Positions 54,931 through 63,998 of a stretch of 64,000 nucleotides of DNA are shown in pieces. Numbering within the stretch: position 1 is the first letter of the stretch; each line of letters begins with the position of its first letter. The stretch is from Planctomycetota bacterium (lineage in GTDB: Bacteria > Planctomycetota > Planctomycetia > Pirellulales > Pirellulaceae). The stretch is from assembly GCA_026692905.1 (NCBI GenBank), contig JAPLNL010000032.1, positions 21,073 to 85,072 of the forward strand, in the 5' to 3' direction. The notes below the pieces were generated by a model. The model saw nothing but the letters and a program-made list of their open reading frames with translations. It did not search any database and was not told the origin of the DNA. The translations under genes were made by a program, and so were the position numbers.

Positions 54931-57183
54931 ATGTTTCAGCACTTGGATCGTTTGTCTCGCTGGGCGATGGTAGTAACGCTCTGTCTAGCTCCGTTTCTGC
55001 TCTATAGTCTGACGCATCTACCCATTGGTTCTGCTTCGGTACATCAATGGCTCCCGGATGGTATGCCGGAAAAGGACCGGTACATGCGATTCCAGAGGAA
55101 CTTCGGCGACGATCAGTTCTTGATCGCCTCCTGGCAAGGCTGCTCGGTCGACGATCCGCGACTCCATCAATTTCAATCCAAACTCCTTGCTCCTCCGGCG
55201 AAGTCGCCGAAATGGATTGAATCCGTCAAGTCCACCAAAGACGTACTCAGCACGTTGATGGAGCCGCCACTGGAACTGCCTTTGGACCAGGCCCGAGCTA
55301 GGCTCGAAGGAATCCTGATGGGCAAAGATGGAACGGCGGCCATGATCGTTCGCTTTAGCGATGCTGGGATAAAGAACCAAGCGGCATCGATGGATTACAT
55401 TTATGGGCAAGCCGACGAAGTCGCCGGCTTGGGTCGCAATGCGCTTCGGTTGGCTGGGACCGTCTATGAGTCGTATGCAGTCGATCGAGCCGCAGAAGGC
55501 AGCTTAAAAACTCTCGTAGCCCCATCCTGTTTCATCGGAATTCTGTTGTCTTGGTTCTGCCTGCGCAGCATCCGTGCGGCTGTCGCGGTGCTGATCATCG
55601 CCGGTGTAGGACAGCTGCTGGCCATTGCAACGGTCTATTATACGGGCGGGAAGTTTAGCGCCGTACTGATTGTCTTGCCGACGCTCGTATTCATGCTGAC
55701 TCTGTCCGGCGCTGTGCATTTGATGAACTATTATCGCGACATTTCGAATGTTTATCGAGACCATCTTGGCAGTCGAGCAATGATGCTCGGATTCAAGCCA
55801 ACCTTATTCGCAAGTATCACCACGTCTCTCGGAATGGCCTCGCTCGCGACTAGCCAGTTGTCCCCCATTCGCGAATTTGGTTTGTACTCGGCTGTCTCGC
55901 TTTCGTTTGCCACGTTGTTTCTTTTGCTTGGTTTTCCATTCATTTCGGATTGGTTCTGCAGCCGCAAATTTGCAAAAGATCCATCGGATTTGGAGCCCGA
56001 ACAACCGACCATTGAGCTGCCTCACCACGCTTCGCGCCGTGTTGTTTCCTATGTCGCTTGGATGCAGCGAAACGCAATTCCCGTATCCATGGGTGGTTTT
56101 TCAATCTTGCTGGTGAGCTTTTATGGCTTGATGTTTCTTAAGTCTTCGACGCAGTTTGACGACTTGTTTCCAAGCGACAGTCCAACGGTACGCGACCTTA
56201 CCTTTATCGAAGAGCACATCGGTCCGATTTCTTCCATCGAGATTTTGCTTGAGTTTCCTCGCGAGAGCGATCTCGACGTCTACACGCAGGCAACCTGGGT
56301 GGACAAAATCATCGCCGAAGTATTCACGGTTCCAGAAATCGGAGCCGTGATGTCGGCAAATTCATTTCTACCGATATTGCCAAAATCAGGTACTGTTCGA
56401 GACGTCGCGCGTCGAACAATCCTGCGAAGAAAACTGAACGAGGCGTTGCCCAATCTGATCGAACAGGGCTGGGTCGCCGATACCGAATCAGGAAGGATAT
56501 GGAGAATAACAACGAAGGTCTCCGCATTGATCATCGATGATTACGGGTTGCTAACCAAGCGAGTCGAAGAAATGGTTGGATCAGTGATACCAATCCATGG
56601 AGCCAATGCGATTGCCAAAGCCGAATTTACGGGACTCTCACCTGTGATGCACAAGACGCAAAAGATGCTACTGCGAGATCTCGGCGCCAGCTTTACTACG
56701 GCATTTCTTTTGATCACTCCCGTTATGATGTTGATTGCCCGAGGTTTCTGGGCAGGCTTTTTGATCATGATTCCCAACGTCCTTCCCGAAACACTCGTCT
56801 TTGGCTCGATGGCCTGGCTCGACTTCCGACTGGATATCGCCGGCCTGCTGACTGCGAGCGTCGCGATGGGGATCGCCGTAAACGACACGCTCCACTTTGT
56901 CAACTGGTACGCCCATCGCCTATCGATCGGCGACTCGAGAAGTCGAGCGATCGAAGATACGATGTCTAACTGCGCTCTCGCCATGGTTCACACAATGTTA
57001 ATCAGCTGCTGCTCCATGCTCCCGTTCATGTTTGCGGAGTTCACGCCAACGCGGCAGTTTGCGTGCCTGATGATCGCAATGATAGGGAGTTCCATCCTCG
57101 GAGATTTGGTCTTGCTGCCAGCCTTGTTATTGAGTCCGCTAGGGTTGTGCCTGATGCCGCGTACTGGGCAGAAACAGCCCTAG
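54931..57183 (+). CDS. RND/MMPL-family transporter
   Basis: A 750-residue protein: one N-terminal helix, a periplasmic loop with PDGMPEKDRYMRFQRNFGDDQFL, then a block of five helices (from about 195: SCFIGILLSWFCLRSI, AAVAVLIIAGVGQLLAIA, SAVLIVLPTLVFMLTLSGAVHLMNYY), a second helix (about 385-402), another periplasmic loop, and a second block of helices with GIAVNDTLHFVNWY. This two-fold layout and the D/N-containing GIAVNDTLHF are typical of MMPL/HAE3-type RND exporters, which often move lipids or hopanoids. It stands 213 bases after the ExbB/ExbD-set membrane protein on the same strand. Confidence 0.88.
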   Translation: MFQHLDRLSRWAMVVTLCLAPFLLYSLTHLPIGSASVHQWLPDGMPEKDRYMRFQRNFGDDQFLIASWQGCSVDDPRLHQFQSKLLAPPAKSPKWIESVKSTKDVLSTLMEPPLELPLDQARARLEGILMGKDGTAAMIVRFSDAGIKNQAASMDYIYGQADEVAGLGRNALRLAGTVYESYAVDRAAEGSLKTLVAPSCFIGILLSWFCLRSIRAAVAVLIIAGVGQLLAIATVYYTGGKFSAVLIVLPTLVFMLTLSGAVHLMNYYRDISNVYRDHLGSRAMMLGFKPTLFASITTSLGMASLATSQLSPIREFGLYSAVSLSFATLFLLLGFPFISDWFCSRKFAKDPSDLEPEQPTIELPHHASRRVVSYVAWMQRNAIPVSMGGFSILLVSFYGLMFLKSSTQFDDLFPSDSPTVRDLTFIEEHIGPISSIEILLEFPRESDLDVYTQATWVDKIIAEVFTVPEIGAVMSANSFLPILPKSGTVRDVARRTILRRKLNEALPNLIEQGWVADTESGRIWRITTKVSALIIDDYGLLTKRVEEMVGSVIPIHGANAIAKAEFTGLSPVMHKTQKMLLRDLGASFTTAFLLITPVMMLIARGFWAGFLIMIPNVLPETLVFGSMAWLDFRLDIAGLLTASVAMGIAVNDTLHFVNWYAHRLSIGDSRSRAIEDTMSNCALAMVHTMLISCCSMLPFMFAEFTPTRQFACLMIAMIGSSILGDLVLLPALLLSPLGLCLMPRTGQKQP

Positions 57184-57409
57184 CGCTGCAATTGAGAATT
57201 AGGTTGGGGTGGTGGACGACGCTACGCGTCCTCTGCGATTCACTGCTTGGGAAGGACTCGTAGCCTCGTCCACTACTCACTCTTGCCGAGAGTGACCGAA
57301 TCGTTACGTCGCACGTCGCATTACCCCTCGCCCTAGCCCTAAGTTAGGGTAACAATAGGGATTCAAGCAGACGCGCTTCACTCGAAAACCACAAAGTAAC
57401 TTTGATCCC
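57184..57409. repeat. Spacer with small inverted repeats
   Basis: Between the RND gene and the next gene: TGGACGACGC (57213 area) and GTCGTCC-like complement GCCTCGTCCACT, and a tight CCCTAA-G-TTAGGG hairpin near 57342-57354. No gene is supported. Confidence 0.45.
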
Positions 57410-58312
57410 ATGGAAATCGCACACCCTGAAACGACACGCGTTGGTTGGATTGGCACTGGTGTGATGGGACGCAGTATGTGTTCCCATCTCCTGAAAGCGG
57501 GATACAAGACCTCTGTTTTTAATCGCTCCGCAGAAAAACTCAACGATCTGGTTCGCTTAGGTGCAGTAGCTTGTTCAAGCCCGAGCGAGGTCGCGTCGAA
57601 AAGCGATGTGGTCTTTTCCATGGTGGGCTACCCTTCCGATGTCGAGGAGGTATTGTTAGGCGAGAAAGGAGCGCTTGCCGGCCTCAGCCCCGGTGGGATC
57701 ATCGTCGACATGACCACCAGCCGCCCTGGCTTGGCAGTACGTATCGCAGCCGAAGCACTTGCAAAAAGCGTTATCGCCCTGGATGCACCCGTTTCAGGTG
57801 GTGATATCGGCGCTCGTGAGGCTCGTCTTTCCATTATGGTCGGAGGCGACCAAGAAGCCTTTGATGCGTTAATTCCGCTTTGGAAAGTCATGGGGGCAAC
57901 CTATGTGTTTCAGGGCCCCGCAGGTAGCGGCCAGCACACCAAAATGGTCAACCAAATCTTGATCGCCTCCGGTATGGTTGGGCTTTGCGAAGCCATCCTT
58001 TATGCCAAGCAAGCGGGCTTGGATCCCGAACTCGTCCTCAAGTCGGTTTCGTCCGGAGCTGCCGGCAGTTGGTCGCTCAGCAACCTGACGCCTCGCATCC
58101 TGAAACGCGACTTCGCTCCAGGTTTTTTTGTCGACCATATTGTAAAGGACCTATCGATCGCCATCGAGGAAGCGGAGAAACTCGGGTTGCAGTTGCCCGG
58201 ACTGAATAACGCCAAAAAAGTCTATGAATTCTTGCAAACCATGGACCATGGCAGCTCAGGCACCCAAGCTCTCATCCTGGCAATGGCCAAGCTAAATGGA
58301 ATCGACTGGTAG
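57410..58312 (+). CDS. Beta-hydroxyacid dehydrogenase (3-hydroxyisobutyrate/tartronate semialdehyde reductase family)
   Basis: A 300-residue protein with the NAD(P)-binding start VGWIGTGVMGRSMCSHLLKAGY (GxGxxG at IGTGVMG), the substrate-site segment LDAPVSGGDIGAREARLSIMVGG, and the catalytic lysine in GPAGSGQHTKMVNQ. The family interconverts beta-hydroxy acids and semialdehydes (3-hydroxyisobutyrate, tartronate semialdehyde, glyoxylate/succinic semialdehyde). The exact substrate is not determinable. The gene starts with ATG at 57410 and stands alone. Confidence 0.9.
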   Translation: MEIAHPETTRVGWIGTGVMGRSMCSHLLKAGYKTSVFNRSAEKLNDLVRLGAVACSSPSEVASKSDVVFSMVGYPSDVEEVLLGEKGALAGLSPGGIIVDMTTSRPGLAVRIAAEALAKSVIALDAPVSGGDIGAREARLSIMVGGDQEAFDALIPLWKVMGATYVFQGPAGSGQHTKMVNQILIASGMVGLCEAILYAKQAGLDPELVLKSVSSGAAGSWSLSNLTPRILKRDFAPGFFVDHIVKDLSIAIEEAEKLGLQLPGLNNAKKVYEFLQTMDHGSSGTQALILAMAKLNGIDW

Positions 58313-58734
58313 GCAGGTCCTGCAAAGCACATGGCCATGTCTTTGACAAGGTTCCTCGCTTCTCTCGCCGCAGCCTACGCAACGGAGTGCTTGTGCTGTT
58401 CGCAGACGCTCGAGTAGAGTGAGTCAACTCAAGTATTGACCTTGTCGCGTGGCGTGCTTGGGGTACGGTCGCAGGACAGGAAGTTGGTTCGCGAGTCCAG
58501 TAGGAGGCCTAATGTTCCTTTCACCTAAAGACATGCACTGACTTGCATAAGAGATCTTGGGACCACCGCCATAGTAAGCATTGGGTTTTCGAGGTTACAA
58601 TAGAGGTGACCATGACTACTCAAAGCCTTCCCCCGATCTCGATACCGTATCTCCCTAACACAGCGACGATCTCGCTGACCAAACTAGCAAATTGGGTGTT
58701 CGGGAGGGCGACGCCCACGCGCAGCTATGACTCA
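58313..58734. other. Intergenic stretch before the PSCyt1/PSD1 gene
   Basis: About 422 bases. A frame in phase with the next gene is open from a TTG at 58543, but its translation is not protein-like, and it runs through a palindrome at 58702-58761. No separate gene is supported. Confidence 0.6.
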
Positions 58735-58761
58735 ATGGCTCGGCGGGAGCCTCGCCCTCCC
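58702..58761. repeat. REP-like palindrome overlapping the start of the PSCyt1 gene
   Basis: GGGAGGGCGA (58702-58711) and TCGCCCTCCC (58752-58761) are exact complements. The ends match the palindrome at 49305-49365. The likely ATG of the following gene (58735) lies inside it. Confidence 0.8.
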
Positions 58762-61700
58762 AAAATCGCATTTAAGTGCCAGACCTCGAACGGGTCGATC
58801 TTAAGAGCTTTCTGGACCATTGCTTTCGTCGCAGTAATCGCCTTTTGGCTACCGCACCCCGTACTTGCTAATGCCTCCGAATCCACCGATGCGGAGTTAG
58901 CAAACTCAATCCGCCGATTGTTCTCGGATCGTTGTTTCACCTGCCATGGTCCTGACGACAACGCGCGTTCGACGGATATGCGATTGGACCGAGATGATGC
59001 CGTTGACTTCAAAACCGGATCGGGCAAAAAATTTGCTGTAGCAGGAGACTTGTTCGCAAGCGAAATCTGGGACCGAATCAATTCGACCGACCCCGATTTG
59101 GTCATGCCGCCTCCCGCGAGCAAAATCGACCTCAACGAACAGCAAAAAACACTTGTCAAAAATTGGATCGAACGCGGGGCAAACTACAAAGCGAAACACT
59201 GGTCCTTCGAACCACTGCCGTCGAAAGTGATCATACCAAGTCAGTCAAAAAATGAACAAGCCTCATCGGGCCGAAACCCAATCGACCGGTTTATCGAGAG
59301 CAAGCTTCAATCTGCTTCTTTGACAATGAGCCCTATTGCCGACCGAGCCATTCTTGCGCGTCGAGCGAGTCTAGCCTTGACTGGACGGCTCCCCGATTCG
59401 GATATGGTGCAGCTTTTTGTTCAGTCTCGCGAGTCTGATGCATACACCAAGTTCGTAGACACATTGCTGGCTTCGCCCCAGTTTGGCGAACGCTCAGCAA
59501 CTCAGTGGCTCGATCTATCTCGTTACGCTGACACCCACGGCTATCAAACGGATCGCTATCGCGATGTTTGGCCATACCGGGACTGGGTCGTTTCCGCCAT
59601 CAACGCGGACCTTCCCTTCGATCAATTCATTACATGGCAATTGGCCGGGGACATGTTACCCAACGCCACCGACGAGCAGCGACTGGCCACAGCATTCAAT
59701 CGCCTCCACCGCCAAAACGAAGAGGGTGGCAGCACCGAAGAAGAGTTTCGTGTCGAGTACATGACCGATCGAGTCAATACGCTGGGGACAGCCATGATGG
59801 GACTGACCTTTCAATGTTCGCGTTGTCACGACCACAAATACGATCCATTGACTCAAATGGAATATTATCGGCTGTGCGACATGTTCGACAACATCGATGA
59901 AAGTGGTCTAACGAGCTATTGGACTGATTCCATGCCGGGACCAACGCTCCTGTTGCTTGACAAAACTCAAAAGCAACAAGTTGAGACGCTCGAGAAAGCC
60001 ATGGACTCCGTTCAACAGGCCTATACCGACGACCTTAAGAAACTTGCGCAATCGGATACGGTCGAAAAATGGTACGGTTCGCTTGCAGGATGGCCGCAAC
60101 CGGATGACGCTTGGCTATCCGCCGAGTTTGCTTTCGACAAACCGGAAACGGAACCAGCCAAGCAGTTTGAAAACCGGATTCACGCCGACAAGCCTGGCAA
60201 CAGCGAAGGTCCAATTCAATGGCGAGAGGACGGAAAACATAAGGGTGTTCTGCTCGATGGCGATAACGCACTGGTCTTCCCAAAGTCGGGTGTCTTTTCT
60301 AGGACCCAAGAGTTTACGATTTGCTTGGACCTCAAAGTGCCTAAGGAATTCGATCGAGCCGTCGTACTTCATCGTTCCAAATCGTGGACGGATGCTGGTT
60401 CGCGTGGCTACCAACTGTTGATCGAGGACGGACATTTTTCGTTTGATATCGTCCACTATTGGCCATCGAGCGCGATTCGAATTCGATGCACCGAACCGGT
60501 TCCGATCAATCAATGGATGCAGGTCGCGTTGGTTTACGGAGGCACTAACCGAGCCGAGGACACTCATTTGTACATCGATGGCAAACGAGCTCCGGTTGAA
60601 ATCGTTCGCAATTCGCTCCACAAAGACATTCTTTACGAGCGTGTGGATGTATCGCTCAGCATTGGTGCACGCAACCGCGATCGTGGACTTCCTGGCGGCC
60701 TCGTCGACAATTTGCAGGTGTACGATTCGGCGTTAACGGAAATTGAAATCGCTGGGCTAGCAACCGATGAGCCTATGCTAACTTGGATGGAACTCTCCCA
60801 GGAGCAGCGGACGCGATGGCGAGAGCACTATGCTCAGCGAATCGATCCTCAGTGCAAATATCACAAGGAGAGTTTTCAACACTACTTTCAATCGCTATCC
60901 GAGACGGTCCAACCCGTCCGCGAATTGATGGTCATGAACGAAACAGCCAGGAACCATCCGACCCGATTCCTAAATCGGGGTGCTTATGATACGCCGGGTG
61001 TTATCGTCGAGTCGGGTGTTCATCGCGCATTGCTGAGCGATGGAGAGACCATGCCCACTAACCGTCTGGAGCTTGCCCGTTGGCTGACCAGCGACCACCA
61101 TCCATTGACCGCGAGAGTGGCTGTCAATCATATCTGGCAACAAATGTTCGGACGCGGGTTGGTTTTGACGGCCGAAGACTTTGGCGTTCAAGGGCAACCG
61201 CCGACTCACCCCGAGTTGCTGGACTTTCTATCTCGCGAATTGATTCGATCCGGTTGGAGTCGCAAAGCGATCTTTCGATTGATCGCAACCTCTCACGCGT
61301 TTATGCAATCCAGCCAAGCGGATACCAACACTCGAAGCATCGATGGCGATGGTACGTTGAGCAGCCATTATCCTGCTCAACGCTTAACAGCGGAACAAGT
61401 TCGCGATGGTGCACTGCAAGCCGGCGAGCTTCTATCGGAACGTCTAGGAGGATCGCCCGTTTATCCTTATCAGCCCGCTGGACTATGGGAGGAGAAGTCA
61501 GGACTAAAATACCCTCAAAGCAAAAACGAGGGTCTCTACCGCAGAAGTCTTTACACAGTTTGGAAACGAACCAGCCCGCCACCCTCGATGATGATTTTCG
61601 ATTCGGCTGGCCGCGAGGTTTGTTCGGCCCGTCGCGAGGTCACGGTCACTTCGCTGCAAGCACTCGTGCTGATGAACGATCCGCAATTCGTCGAAGCCTG

Positions 61701-62037
61701 TCGAGCGATCGCCATCCGCGCGATCGGCGTCACTCGAACCTCTGAATGGAGCCAAAACACTTTTGTGGCAGAAAATGTCGATCGAGCGATAAAAAAGGTC
61801 TTTCGCGATCTCACTTCGCAGGAGTGTACCGATGCTTTGCTCGTTCGGCTTCGGAAGAGCTTCGAGGAGCAATCTGAGTTCTTCCGAGCTCAGCCTGAGC
61901 AAGCAAGCAAACTGCTGAATGTCGGTCAATGGCGTGCCATCGAGACGCAAGATCCTGTGCTCCAATCGAAGCTCGCGGCGCTGACACTCATTGTGAATTC
62001 GATTCTCAACACGGATGGCTTTACCGTAATGCGGTAG
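58735..62037 (+). CDS. Planctomycete PSCyt1/DUF1549/LamG/DUF1553 protein
   Basis: The ATG at 58735 gives 1100 residues; an upstream ATG (58612) and TTG (58543) are possible but their products look like translated repeat. A hydrophobic signal segment (FWTIAFVAVIAFWLPHPVLA, about 26-45) is followed by the PSCyt1 haem motif C67-FT-C70-H71 and RSTDMRLDRDDA, then DUF1549 (PSCyt2; NPIDRFIESKLQ onward), a LamG/concanavalin-like insertion (about 490-660, QEFTICLDLKVPKEFD, VALVYGGTN, VDNLQVYDS), and DUF1553 (PSD1; NRLELARWLTSDHHPLTARV, NHIWQQMFGRGLV, PQRLTAEQVRDG-type phrases). Such secreted proteins are thought to bind haem and are linked with polysaccharide use; the usual DUF1501 partner gene is not present here. 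Confidence 0.9.
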   Translation: MARREPRPPKIAFKCQTSNGSILRAFWTIAFVAVIAFWLPHPVLANASESTDAELANSIRRLFSDRCFTCHGPDDNARSTDMRLDRDDAVDFKTGSGKKFAVAGDLFASEIWDRINSTDPDLVMPPPASKIDLNEQQKTLVKNWIERGANYKAKHWSFEPLPSKVIIPSQSKNEQASSGRNPIDRFIESKLQSASLTMSPIADRAILARRASLALTGRLPDSDMVQLFVQSRESDAYTKFVDTLLASPQFGERSATQWLDLSRYADTHGYQTDRYRDVWPYRDWVVSAINADLPFDQFITWQLAGDMLPNATDEQRLATAFNRLHRQNEEGGSTEEEFRVEYMTDRVNTLGTAMMGLTFQCSRCHDHKYDPLTQMEYYRLCDMFDNIDESGLTSYWTDSMPGPTLLLLDKTQKQQVETLEKAMDSVQQAYTDDLKKLAQSDTVEKWYGSLAGWPQPDDAWLSAEFAFDKPETEPAKQFENRIHADKPGNSEGPIQWREDGKHKGVLLDGDNALVFPKSGVFSRTQEFTICLDLKVPKEFDRAVVLHRSKSWTDAGSRGYQLLIEDGHFSFDIVHYWPSSAIRIRCTEPVPINQWMQVALVYGGTNRAEDTHLYIDGKRAPVEIVRNSLHKDILYERVDVSLSIGARNRDRGLPGGLVDNLQVYDSALTEIEIAGLATDEPMLTWMELSQEQRTRWREHYAQRIDPQCKYHKESFQHYFQSLSETVQPVRELMVMNETARNHPTRFLNRGAYDTPGVIVESGVHRALLSDGETMPTNRLELARWLTSDHHPLTARVAVNHIWQQMFGRGLVLTAEDFGVQGQPPTHPELLDFLSRELIRSGWSRKAIFRLIATSHAFMQSSQADTNTRSIDGDGTLSSHYPAQRLTAEQVRDGALQAGELLSERLGGSPVYPYQPAGLWEEKSGLKYPQSKNEGLYRRSLYTVWKRTSPPPSMMIFDSAGREVCSARREVTVTSLQALVLMNDPQFVEACRAIAIRAIGVTRTSEWSQNTFVAENVDRAIKKVFRDLTSQECTDALLVRLRKSFEEQSEFFRAQPEQASKLLNVGQWRAIETQDPVLQSKLAALTLIVNSILNTDGFTVMR

Positions 62038-62520
62038 TCAAGTGGGATAGGCTTCCAGCCTGGAACGCAAAAGATAGAGGGCGAAAGATGGAGGGCGGTG
62101 GCTGCCACATTCCTTAAAATCAGCGGTCTCTCTTTCGCGAACTTTGTGCTCTCTTGCGGCTAACGAGACACTACTGTGTTGGGATTTTCGTTGTCTTTTT
62201 TGGGGACAGACCCGAACATGCTCCCCTGCTTTGGGGGCACGAGCCGGAGTTCGATCGAAGCCATAGCCACCTATTCGATAATCATCGGTCCAAGCCGTTA
62301 GACGATTGAGAGTTTGATCCGGCAATAGCTTTAGTTGGACAACGCCCTCTTCGTCGGTTATGTACGGGACCTCAGCTCCAAAACTCACTCCCGCGATCAG
62401 CTTTTCTTTCCCCTTCTGCCTTTGCGAGTGTCTTTCGCACTGGGCTGCTTTCCGGCGGAGCAACGGCAAACATTCCATCTTCAAAAAATCCCTACTGATG
62501 CCTTCAGCTTGATTGGAGGC
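62038..62520. other. Region between the convergent PSCyt1 and FGE-domain genes
   Basis: About 483 bases. It contains the minus-strand relic described separately (62196-62406). The rest is non-coding by appearance, with no clear terminator. Confidence 0.5.
62196..62406 (-). pseudogene. Fragment of a carboxypeptidase-regulatory-like or similar protein
   Basis: Within a longer open frame, about 70 residues read like a true protein piece: EKLIAGVSFGAEVPYITDEE, QLKLLPDQTLNRLTAWTDDY, RIGGYGFDRTPARAP and AGEHVRVCP. The flanking translation is repeat-like or random. The style (a beta-rich unit with a proline-separated end) resembles planctomycete CarbopepD_reg-like domains. I judge it a relic. Confidence 0.4.
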
Positions 62521-63543
62521 TTACGGCGTCGCTTCACACACGATGCGCATTCCGACCAGCGTGTAACGAGTGGATTCGTCGTTCCAATTTCGATAGGAAC
62601 TGCGAGCGTAAAACGACCAAGTGTGCCAGGAGCCACCGCGGCGAACTCGTACAGAACCTTCCTTTGGACCCGTTGGGTCGTTGATTGGAGACTCTGCGTA
62701 ATAAGTATCTCCATGCCAGTCCGAACACCATTCCCAAGCGTTGCCATGCATGTCATAAACTCCGAATGCATTCGAGGCGAATGAACCCACTGGGGCCGTG
62801 AAGGCAAAACCGTCCTTTTTAGCCAATGCGTATTGTTTCCATTGGGGCCAATTCGCTTTGGAATCCACGTCAAAAACATTTGCAACCTGCGTCAGCGATT
62901 CGGGATCTGGACCGTTGTGATATCTAGTCTGTGTACCAGCGCGACATACATACTCCCATTCCGCTTCTGTTGGCAATCGATACGTTTTGTCTTCACGTTG
63001 ACTTAGCCATTTGCACATCTGATTTGCATCATTCCAGGTGACATTGAGAACCGGATGATCATCACCTTGCGGAAACCCGTTGTTTTGCCAGGAGTATTTC
63101 GGATCGCGACCTTCAAAGGCATCGCCACGCTTCGTTTTTTTGGGATCGTAAGCTGGATTGTATCCATAGCCGCCGGTTTGATCGGAAATCGATTCGGGGA
63201 CAGCACCAGACGATTCTAGATATTTTCGGAACTGGCCAACAGTTACTTCATGTTGTCCAAAATAAAAAGGTTTGGTGATATGCACTCGGTGAGCTGGGTA
63301 TTCATCCTTGATCTCGGTCAACCGCTCGCGAGCGTACTCAGGATACGCCAGCGCTAAATCATCGGGTGAATCGCTATTGCCCATGACAAACTCTCCATCG
63401 GGAATCAGCACCAATTTCATCCCCAAGGAATTTTCGATGACTTTATGTTTTTGTTTGGCAGAAGAAGCGGCCGGCTCGTCAGCCCAGGCAGCTACGACAC
63501 AAACAAAACCAAACACGAACGACCAAAGCAGAGATTTGAACAT
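62521..63543 (-). CDS. FGE/SUMF1-domain secreted protein without catalytic cysteines
   Basis: A 340-residue protein with a signal peptide (SLLWSFVFGFVCVVAAWA, cleavage near ADE) and a full FGE-sulfatase domain: NSLGMKLVLIPDGEFVMGNS, PVLNVTWNDANQMCKWLS, TYRLPTEAEWEYVCRAGT, GVYDMHGNAWEWCSDW and VRRGGSWHTWSFYARSSYRN. In genuine formylglycine-generating enzymes the RGGS motif is followed by two copper-binding cysteines; here those positions are Thr and Ala (WHTWSFYA), so formylglycine formation is unlikely. It may be a substrate-binding or otherwise changed enzyme in the periplasm or outside. Confidence 0.88.
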   Translation of the reverse strand: MFKSLLWSFVFGFVCVVAAWADEPAASSAKQKHKVIENSLGMKLVLIPDGEFVMGNSDSPDDLALAYPEYARERLTEIKDEYPAHRVHITKPFYFGQHEVTVGQFRKYLESSGAVPESISDQTGGYGYNPAYDPKKTKRGDAFEGRDPKYSWQNNGFPQGDDHPVLNVTWNDANQMCKWLSQREDKTYRLPTEAEWEYVCRAGTQTRYHNGPDPESLTQVANVFDVDSKANWPQWKQYALAKKDGFAFTAPVGSFASNAFGVYDMHGNAWEWCSDWHGDTYYAESPINDPTGPKEGSVRVRRGGSWHTWSFYARSSYRNWNDESTRYTLVGMRIVCEATP

Positions 63544-63585
63544 AGTGATCCGATTTAACCCATTAGAGTGGACGGAAACTTTTGG

Positions 63586-63876
63586 TCATCCAATGCTAAT
63601 CGAAAAACTCCTGTTCGGCCATTTATCGAGCGTATCCACATCGCGACCTTTCGCCGCAATACCCTGATCAAGCAGTTTTGGAGCGGCATGTCCACCCGTC
63701 CTAACAGTGGCTTCCAAGCCATCCACAGGATGTTTCGCTAAGAAGTCAGCAGTCTGTTCATAGGTTAAATCTTGTATCGGCTTCGCGAAAATGCAAATCT
63801 TCGGCCGACCCATATTGAAAGTGTTCGAAACCTCGGTTGCCGGCAACGCGGCGGCAATCACGGCCTTCCCCGACAA
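63586..63876 (-). pseudogene. Truncated N-terminal part of a xylose-isomerase-like TIM-barrel protein
   Basis: The frame gives PKICIFAKPIQDLTYEQTAD, FLAKHPVDGLEATVRTGGH and then ends after about 25 unrelated residues. The K-P-x-Q-x-L-x-Y-E-x-x-A and GLEATVRTGGH pieces match the first strands of secreted sugar phosphate isomerase/epimerase proteins common in planctomycetes, which are usually 280-320 residues. Only the first ~70 residues are present and no clear ATG is found; the nearest start is a TTG. The downstream FGE gene is intact, so this is a relic. Confidence 0.55.
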
Positions 63877-63960
63877 ACTTTTCTTTGTGCTATCGAGCGT
63901 TTGACATGCGAATTTGAAAAAAACGGCCAGCGTTTTGGAGCTGTGGACGCAGGGCGGGAA

Positions 63961-63998
63961 CGGTTGAGGACAACCGTTCTACACTGCCGCTTCGCGGC
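63961..63998. repeat. REP-like hairpins at the window end
   Basis: CGGTTG-AGGA-CAACCG (63961-63976) is a perfect hairpin of the same form as the GATTG-AGGA-CAATC element near 30187-30200; GCCGC-TTC-GCGGC follows at 63986-63998. Confidence 0.75.

Noticed and set aside
58543..58734. TTG or early ATG start of the PSCyt1 gene
   Set aside because: The encoded stretch has no domain features and runs through a dispersed palindrome; the signal peptide follows the later ATG.
62038..62484. Full 148-codon minus-strand frame as a gene
   Set aside because: Only its middle part looks like protein; both ends are random-like, so it was listed as a fragment.
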